Source: Nitrospiria bacterium
GTDB taxonomy: Bacteria > Nitrospirota > UBA9217
DNA length: 64,000 bases
NCBI GenBank assembly: GCA_919901555.1
Contig: CAKKPG010000018.1
Coordinates: 1-64,000 of the forward strand
Direction: 5' to 3'
In this document: piece after piece, positions 58,759 to 64,000 of the stretch
Layout: each line of letters begins with the position of its first letter
Position numbering within the stretch: the first letter of the stretch is position 1
Program-made: the position numbers and the translations under genes
The notes under the pieces: model-generated
Database searches by the model: none
Told to the model about the DNA's origin: nothing
What the model saw: only the letters and a program-made list of their open reading frames with translations

Positions 58759-60473
58759 CCTCGTTCAGAAGAAAACGGCTGGGCGATATCCTTGTCGGCA
58801 GGGGGCTCGTGACCCAGGCGCAGATCAACGACGTCCTGGCCAGGACGGACGGCAGGCAAAAGCGCATCGGCGAGCTGCTCATGTCGGAAGGCATGATCAC
58901 CGAGGACGTCCTCGCCAAGACCCTGGCCGAGCAGCGGGACCTCCGGTACATCGACCTCACGGACTTCCACATCAATCCGAAGTTCTTCGAAAAGGTCACC
59001 GTGGACATCATGCAGCGCTACCAGTTCGTGCCGGTTGAAGACGCGGGCGAGGCCCTCGTGGTCGCCATGACGGACCCGAACAACATCCCGGCCATCGATG
59101 AGCTCGAGATGATCCTCGGGCGGGCGCTCGAAATCCGCGTGAGCACGCTTTCGGGGATCCAGGAGGCGCTCAAACGGAGCGGCACGTCGGAACGCGTGCT
59201 CCAGTCGGTCTCCGAGGACTTCAAGTTTCACATCATTAAGGAGCAGGAGGACGGCGAGGAAATACTCTCCCTCGAGACCATCGAGAAGGATGAGAGCCCC
59301 ATCATCAAGCTCATGCATACCACCATCTTCGACGCCCTCCAGCGCCGGGCGAGCGACATCCATATCGAGGCCACGGACAAGAACGTCTGGTTCAAGTACC
59401 GCATCGACGGCGTGCTCTATCCCGCCACGGAGCCCATCGACATCAAGTTTCACAGCGCCATCGTGTCGCGCATCAAGGTAATGAGCGACCTCGACATCGC
59501 CGAGCGCCGCGTGCCCCAGGACGGCAGGTTCAAGATCCGCACCGGCGGCAAGACCATCGACTTCCGCGTTTCCATCATGCCCAGCTCTTTCGGCGAGGAC
59601 ATCGTCATCCGCATCCTCGACAAGGAGTCCATCACCGCCGGGGTGAACACCCTCAGGCTCGACAGCCTCGGGTTCGACGAGATGGACCTCAAGCGGTTCC
59701 GCAAAAGCATCCGCGAGCCCTACGGCATGGTCCTCGTCACCGGCCCCACGGGAAGCGGCAAGACCACCACGCTCTACGCCGCCATCACCGAGATCAACAC
59801 CGGCGAGGACAAAATGATCACCATCGAGGACCCCGTGGAATACCAGCTCCGCGGCGTGGTCCAGATCCCCGTGAACGAGAAAAAGGGCCTCACCTTCGCC
59901 CGGGGCCTGCGGTCCATCCTGAGGCACGACCCGGACAAGATCATGGTGGGCGAGATCCGCGACGGCGAGACGGCGCAGATCGCGGTCCAGTCCGCCCTCA
60001 CCGGCCACCTGGTCTTCACCACGGTGCACGCCAACAACGCCTTCGACGTGCTCGGCCGCTTCCTGAACATGGGCATCGAGCCCTACAACTTTGTCTCCTC
60101 CCTCAACTGCATCCTGGCGCAGCGGCTCGTGCGGATGCTCTGCCCCCGGTGCAAGAAGCAGGTGAAGCTCACGCAGCAGGACCTCGAGGACTCGGCCGTA
60201 GAGTACGAGAAGTACAAGGACCATCCTTTTTACGAGGCCGCGGGGTGCAAGGAATGCAACTACACCGGATACCGCGGCAGGAAGGCCATTACGGAATTTC
60301 TGGACCTCTCGGACCGCGTCAGAGAGATGATCATCGAGAAGCGGCCGTCCTCGGAGTTACGAAAGGCCGCCCTCGCCGAGGGCATGACCACCCTGCGCCA
60401 ATCAGCCCTCGCCAAGGTCATGGCCGGGAACACGACCCTGAAGGAGATCAACAGGGTGACGTTCATCGAATAA
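58755..60473 (+). CDS. pilB: Type IV pilus / type II secretion assembly ATPase
   Basis: 572 residues. N-terminal MshEN-like domain with two RLG-type motifs (RLGDILVGRGLV, RIGELLMSEGMI) that bind cyclic di-GMP in relatives. ATPase core has Walker A GPTGSGKTTT, a Walker B region IMVGEIRDGET and the His-box region. Zinc site CPRC...CKECN near the C terminus. It powers pilin or pseudopilin polymerisation. No retraction ATPase PilT is nearby. Downstream secreted-protein genes may be unrelated. Confidence 0.93.
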   Translation: MTSFRRKRLGDILVGRGLVTQAQINDVLARTDGRQKRIGELLMSEGMITEDVLAKTLAEQRDLRYIDLTDFHINPKFFEKVTVDIMQRYQFVPVEDAGEALVVAMTDPNNIPAIDELEMILGRALEIRVSTLSGIQEALKRSGTSERVLQSVSEDFKFHIIKEQEDGEEILSLETIEKDESPIIKLMHTTIFDALQRRASDIHIEATDKNVWFKYRIDGVLYPATEPIDIKFHSAIVSRIKVMSDLDIAERRVPQDGRFKIRTGGKTIDFRVSIMPSSFGEDIVIRILDKESITAGVNTLRLDSLGFDEMDLKRFRKSIREPYGMVLVTGPTGSGKTTTLYAAITEINTGEDKMITIEDPVEYQLRGVVQIPVNEKKGLTFARGLRSILRHDPDKIMVGEIRDGETAQIAVQSALTGHLVFTTVHANNAFDVLGRFLNMGIEPYNFVSSLNCILAQRLVRMLCPRCKKQVKLTQQDLEDSAVEYEKYKDHPFYEAAGCKECNYTGYRGRKAITEFLDLSDRVREMIIEKRPSSELRKAALAEGMTTLRQSALAKVMAGNTTLKEINRVTFIE

Positions 60474-60567
60474 CTTCTTAATCTCCAGCCATACTGTATG
60501 TCTTACCTCATGAGTTTTACTGATCTTTACAGATTGCTGACAGTTTGAAATTGTTTGAAATGTATTA

Positions 60568-60596
60568 TTGACGCTGTTCGCATCCCCGTTTATGAC
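60568..60596 (+). promoter_or_regulatory. Promoter of the PKD-type secreted protein gene
   Basis: TTGACG (60568-60573), 17 bases, TATGAC (60591-60596). Confidence 0.5.
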
Positions 60597-60643
60597 ACAT
60601 AATCGGAAGTTGTAGAACTGACACTATCCATCCGAAGGTATCC

Positions 60644-61924
60644 ATGGCAAAACGAGCTCTCTGCATTCTCACGGCAGTAGTATCCTTGGTAATTGGACTT
60701 CAATCATACGTACTTGCCCAATCTCCATCCGTCTTCGGCCCTGCAAAGTACACAAGAACCACAGGCGCGCCGAATACGTACAGCGACACGTTTCAGATCT
60801 GCAACACGGGAGCCATCTACAAGCTTCTCGTAGAGAACGGCGAAGCAGGCAAAAACAGAATAAGTTCAGCCGTCATAAGCCTCAACGGTCAAGAGATCAT
60901 AAGGCAGAATGAGTTTTCTCAGAAAGTTGATAAGATTGAAAAGACTGTAAGCCTTCAACAAGAAAATACTCTCGATATAAAAATTGCAAGCGGGCCGGGC
61001 GGGTTCATTAAAGTAAGTGTTTACTGCGTGGCAAACTGCCTTGAGATAAAGATAACCTCTCCCGCACCGTCAAGCACCATAAATAAAGCAAGAACATTAA
61101 TCAAAGGCGACCTTTACAATGCCTTCGGCGAAACCGGAGTCGTCCTTCAATCCTCCGGTGCCGGCGGCAGTGTTTCAGAATCAGCTCAAATGCAAAGCGA
61201 CAATTTTGCCGGCATTATTCCTCTCCAACAAGGTCAGAACACCATAACCGCTACCGCCACAGATGCCTGCGGATATAAAACCACGGACGCCGTAACGATA
61301 AATACACAGACCCTCGACGAAAAGATACGACTGACAGCCAATCCAGAAAGCGGCATCCCCACGCTGAGGCCGGACGGAACGACGAGCTTTAGCACAACCA
61401 TAGAGGCAGAGGCATACCTGCCCAGTCCCGTCACCGGCTACTCCTGGGACACGAAAGGAGACGGCATAGCCGATCAGACAGGGGCCACCCTCTCCACCAT
61501 CCAGGCGAAATACACCACACCGGGCTTGTATTTCCCCACGGTTACCGTCACCGACGCGTTGGGCATTACCTACACCGAAACGGCTATCATCAACGTCCTT
61601 GACAGGGCTGCAATGGATGCTCTCTTAAAGGCCAAGTGGGAAGGGATGAAGACGAAGCTGGCAAACCAGGATGTGGAAGGAGCGGTCAGTTATTTCGTAT
61701 CCACCTCGCAAGAGAGATATCGGGATATCTTTACAGCTCTAAGCACAGGGCTGCCCGCGCTGGTCCAGAATATGCACGATATACAGCTTATTTACCTAAA
61801 GAACAACGCTGCCAAATATCGCATCAGGAAAAATGAGCTGTATGGTGGACAAACACTGACCATAACCTATTACATCTACTTCGAAGTTGATAACAGTGGA
61901 ATTTGGCGCATCGGCCTGTTCTAA
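60644..61924 (+). CDS. Secreted protein with PKD-like domain
   Basis: 426 residues with a signal peptide ending near VLAQS. An N-terminal beta-rich region has three cysteines (QICNTG, VYCVANC). A central segment (INTQTLDEK...) leads to a PKD/Ig-like domain (GYSWDTKGDGIADQTGATL, PTVTVTDALGITY). A C-terminal SnoaL/NTF2-like region (LANQDVEGAVSYFVSTSQE...IWRIGLF) follows. Family not known. Codons are AT-richer than in the pilus genes. The C-terminal domain may mark a conserved surface-protein type. Confidence 0.7.
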   Translation: MAKRALCILTAVVSLVIGLQSYVLAQSPSVFGPAKYTRTTGAPNTYSDTFQICNTGAIYKLLVENGEAGKNRISSAVISLNGQEIIRQNEFSQKVDKIEKTVSLQQENTLDIKIASGPGGFIKVSVYCVANCLEIKITSPAPSSTINKARTLIKGDLYNAFGETGVVLQSSGAGGSVSESAQMQSDNFAGIIPLQQGQNTITATATDACGYKTTDAVTINTQTLDEKIRLTANPESGIPTLRPDGTTSFSTTIEAEAYLPSPVTGYSWDTKGDGIADQTGATLSTIQAKYTTPGLYFPTVTVTDALGITYTETAIINVLDRAAMDALLKAKWEGMKTKLANQDVEGAVSYFVSTSQERYRDIFTALSTGLPALVQNMHDIQLIYLKNNAAKYRIRKNELYGGQTLTITYYIYFEVDNSGIWRIGLF

Positions 61925-62014
61925 TGTTTTGAACGGATGTATAGGGGAAATAGTTCCTACGTGAATGATAATGAAGCTTGCAAGGCGCTGTATCTTGTCT
62001 ATAGGAGGCCTGTG

Positions 62015-63175
62015 ATGAAAAGAAAATACTTACTGCTGACATTGATTGCCATTCTTCTCGGTATAATCTGCATGCAGAAGGCAGAAGCTGCTATCTACAT
62101 ATCTGAAATTATAGAGGGCTCAGAGAAGCTCCAAGCAGCTACATTGCTCAGCGTCTTCAAAGACGACGGCGCGGCAATCAAGGAAATTACCGTACCCGGG
62201 ATCATGGTGAGAGTATCGCCGGATCAGCAATCCGTTGTCTATGTCGGGATGCCGAGCGATCAAGCCAAAACTGTGCTCTGGGACGTGTTTATCAGCGACA
62301 TGCAACAAACCAAAACTAGAGCGTTTCCTTTTATTAAACCGCCACAAAAACGGGGTCGTTCAATTGCGGGAATGGAATGGTCGCCACAGGGAGACAAACT
62401 TCTGCTGCTTCTGGCCGTCGCATTGCGTGACGATAAGGATTATACCTATCCGGTAGATGTCATCGTTTACGACTTGACCGCCAGTACATTCAGAAAAATC
62501 ACGAGCCTACGAGCAGATTCGCTAAACGAAGCCCCGCTAATTCATGCCGGGTGGTTTCCCGACAACCGGCGCGTGTGGACACGCGAAATATCGTCGAGAA
62601 AAGGCGGAGCTGTCAAGGTAATCGATACGGAGACATCATCAACGCAGACCATCTATGAAGGCATGGCGGACGTGCAACCTTCAAGAAACGGTCATGTGCT
62701 ATATCTAATAGTCCCCGACCAGAAATCATCGAACAAGGATACGCAATCATCTCAAAGTGCTTCTAAAAATGCTAACCTTAAACGGTACGATGTGCAAGCC
62801 CAGAAAATGCAAGATTTAGGCACCATCCCGTACTCCCCGCGTGCGCTCATTGGGAAGTCATTTCTCCTTGGTGCGGATTCAGATCACCTCTTTCTGGTAA
62901 AGGAGCACGTAAAAAGTCTTGCTGAATACCAAATATCAAGTCAAACAGCGACCGAAAAACAATCACCGGATTTACTGTTTGTCCCAAAGGCAGCATCACC
63001 ACGGGACAACCATGTGGCGTGTGGTTATGGTCACGATATGCATAAGCAGGCTGGGTACGGTGTGATGAACTACAAAACTATGCAATACAGGAAGATGAAA
63101 GGTATCGCGAAGAACGCGCAGAGTGGTGAAGCGGCATGGGGAGGCTTGTTGCTCAATCGAATTGAGTGGTTTTGA
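62015..63175 (+). CDS. Periplasmic TolB/WD40-like beta-propeller protein
   Basis: 386 residues from the ATG at 62015 (AGGAGG upstream), signal peptide ending near AEAA. Blade-like repeats such as VRVSPDQQSVVYVG and GMEWSPQGDKLLLLLAVA follow the S-P-D-G pattern of TolB-type propellers. No enzyme motif. It is the second of a run of secreted proteins and has no recognised orthologue. Confidence 0.65.
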   Translation: MKRKYLLLTLIAILLGIICMQKAEAAIYISEIIEGSEKLQAATLLSVFKDDGAAIKEITVPGIMVRVSPDQQSVVYVGMPSDQAKTVLWDVFISDMQQTKTRAFPFIKPPQKRGRSIAGMEWSPQGDKLLLLLAVALRDDKDYTYPVDVIVYDLTASTFRKITSLRADSLNEAPLIHAGWFPDNRRVWTREISSRKGGAVKVIDTETSSTQTIYEGMADVQPSRNGHVLYLIVPDQKSSNKDTQSSQSASKNANLKRYDVQAQKMQDLGTIPYSPRALIGKSFLLGADSDHLFLVKEHVKSLAEYQISSQTATEKQSPDLLFVPKAASPRDNHVACGYGHDMHKQAGYGVMNYKTMQYRKMKGIAKNAQSGEAAWGGLLLNRIEWF

Positions 63176-63320
63176 ACGCTTCTTGATGAACACGGGCTTC
63201 GGGAGGCGACTTAAATTTTGTTACTTATTAGGACGGTCTTGTGGAGGGCAACGGGGCGAAAAATGATAAAGATACTATTAATTGCTATTATTTTTTACAT
63301 TGCGAAAAGCGAAGTGTAGC

Positions 63321-63908
63321 GTGAAAAAGATCATACTGGTCATACTTATGCTCGTGAGTTTTACAATTCTTCTCTCCGGCTGTTTCTATCCCGCCTGCTG
63401 TGTACGTCCGATTCAATATGACGGTGCATACAAGGGCAAGGTGATAGACGCAGATACCGGAGACCCGATCGAGGGAGTGGTCATTCTTGGGACATGGGAT
63501 ACCGTATTTTCTGGTGTAGCAGGCGGCGTATCCGAATATTATGATGCAAAGGAAACGGTAACCGACAGGAATGGAGAATTTACTCTTCCCGGCGTGGGAT
63601 TAAGGTTAAATATAATTAATAAGCTGGACTCTGTATATGTCTTGATGTTCAAGACAGGTTATGAGTACGTTGACGGGCCTTGGGAATCACTTAAAGCCAG
63701 TTTCTATTACAAAGACAAGATAAAATGGGAAGGGAATAAGTCGACTATCCCGTTGCGCAGGCTGACGAGTGAGGAGCGGCGGAAACATAGCAGTCTTCCC
63801 TCACGTCCGTCCGCGCCTACGAAAAAAATGAAATTAATGACGAAAGAAATTGATAGGGCAAGACGAGAGCAGGGCTTAGAACCACTTAGTGAAGGAGGTG
63901 AAGATTAA
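63321..63908 (+). CDS. Lipoprotein with carboxypeptidase-regulatory-like domain
   Basis: 195 residues from GTG 63321. An ATG at 63282 would place a non-hydrophobic leader in front of the signal peptide. Lipobox LLSGC. The following region (YKGKVIDADTGDPIEGVVIL, then TVTDRNGEFTLPGVG) is a CarboxypepD_reg beta-sandwich, common in surface lipoproteins. The C-terminal tail is charged (RRKHSS...KEIDRARREQ). The stop overlaps the next ATG by one base. Confidence 0.7.
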   Translation: MKKIILVILMLVSFTILLSGCFYPACCVRPIQYDGAYKGKVIDADTGDPIEGVVILGTWDTVFSGVAGGVSEYYDAKETVTDRNGEFTLPGVGLRLNIINKLDSVYVLMFKTGYEYVDGPWESLKASFYYKDKIKWEGNKSTIPLRRLTSEERRKHSSLPSRPSAPTKKMKLMTKEIDRARREQGLEPLSEGGED

Positions 63909-64000
63909 TGAAAAGGATTATCTTATTTATCGTGGTGGCTTTGAATATGTTGCTGACTTCTGCTTTTACGGAACAAGTTTACGCGTGGGATAATAAAGTT
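63908..64000 (+). CDS. Secreted protein, 5' part only
   Basis: ATG at 63908 with GAAGGAGGTG upstream. The 31 visible codons form a signal peptide (KRIILFIVVALNMLLTSAF) and the first mature residues (EQVYAWDNKV). The gene runs out of the window. It is coupled to the preceding lipoprotein gene. No function can be read. Confidence 0.7.
   Translation, partial: MKRIILFIVVALNMLLTSAFTEQVYAWDNKV

Noticed and set aside
58614..60224. 536-codon open frame antisense to pilB
   Set aside because: pilB carries Walker motifs. The antisense frame has no initiation signals or domains.
1..64000. CRISPR array
   Set aside because: The repeated words are 7-10 bases with no regular spacers of 30-40 bases, and no cas genes are present.

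Overview
This 64 kb stretch comes from a GC-rich, Gram-negative, anaerobic or microaerophilic bacterium. Evidence for an outer membrane is a heptosyltransferase, a FadL-type porin, several lipoproteins and pilus genes. The metabolism is electron-transfer heavy: a six-gene Rnf complex, an Etf whose alpha subunit carries a ferredoxin domain, two six-haem cytochromes and an eight-haem nitrite reductase. Gene orders such as ihfA-merR-tRNA-surE-pcm and yceD-rpmF-plsX-fabH...fabF-rnc recall Nitrospirota and Desulfobacterota (deltaproteobacteria). I infer one of these, leaning to Nitrospirota, but no phylogenetic marker settles it.

Layout. 1-6.4 kb (minus strand): gcvH and the complete rnfCDGEAB operon. 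6.5-9.1 kb: a NifU-like Fe-S carrier and a three-gene unit with two hexahaem cytochromes. 9.2-12.5 kb: fluoride channel with DUF190 protein, then pcm, surE, tRNA-Pro, a MerR-like gene and ihfA. 12.6-15.3 kb: octahaem nitrite reductase and an unknown gene. 15.3-21.2 kb (minus): heptosyltransferase, CapA-like lipoprotein, FadL-like porin, three small unknowns, ANTAR response regulator. 21.3-33.1 kb (plus): a fatty-acid and phospholipid operon interrupted by an acyl-CoA dehydrogenase-EtfB-EtfA(ferredoxin) unit, then rnc and a radical SAM gene. 33-36.6 kb: a membrane zinc-ribbon protein, an exported protein, purM and purN. 36.8-43.4 kb (minus): two hybrid histidine kinases, a PhnD-type binding protein translationally coupled to the second, and tRNA-Ala. 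43.5-54.8 kb (plus): lipoprotein, two-subunit pyruvate carboxylase, S2P-type protease, trpS, polyprenyl synthase, AmrA-like protein, unknowns and a histone-deacetylase-like gene. 54.8-57.4 kb: a tiny chromosomal integron with a frameshifted integrase, a putative attI, two AT-richer cassettes and one good plus one doubtful attC. 57.5-60.5 kb: pilC and pilB. 60.6-64 kb: four AT-richer secreted-protein genes without clear homologues, the last cut by the window end.

How the genes work together. The ACAD-EtfB-EtfA(Fd) order is that of the Acetobacterium caffeyl-CoA reductase complex CarCDE, which couples NADH oxidation to reduction of both an enoyl-CoA and ferredoxin. The Rnf complex in the same window could turn that ferredoxin into an ion gradient. 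The unit sits inside the type II fatty-acid cluster where an enoyl-ACP reductase is often found, and no fabI/K/L/V is present here. This is the most interesting metabolic hypothesis of the window.

Two repeat systems are scattered throughout. One is a MITE-like element with ends GACCTGAGTAGTTAC: one long copy, one internally deleted copy, one half copy and two lone ends. The other is a set of about twenty intergenic palindromic modules. Each arm is made of a short word repeated two to four times (CACGAAT, CACGAAG, GCAAAATG, GGCATAG and others), and the word changes from locus to locus. They lie within operons, supply stop codons to several genes, and one such word run lies in frame inside the deacetylase-like gene.
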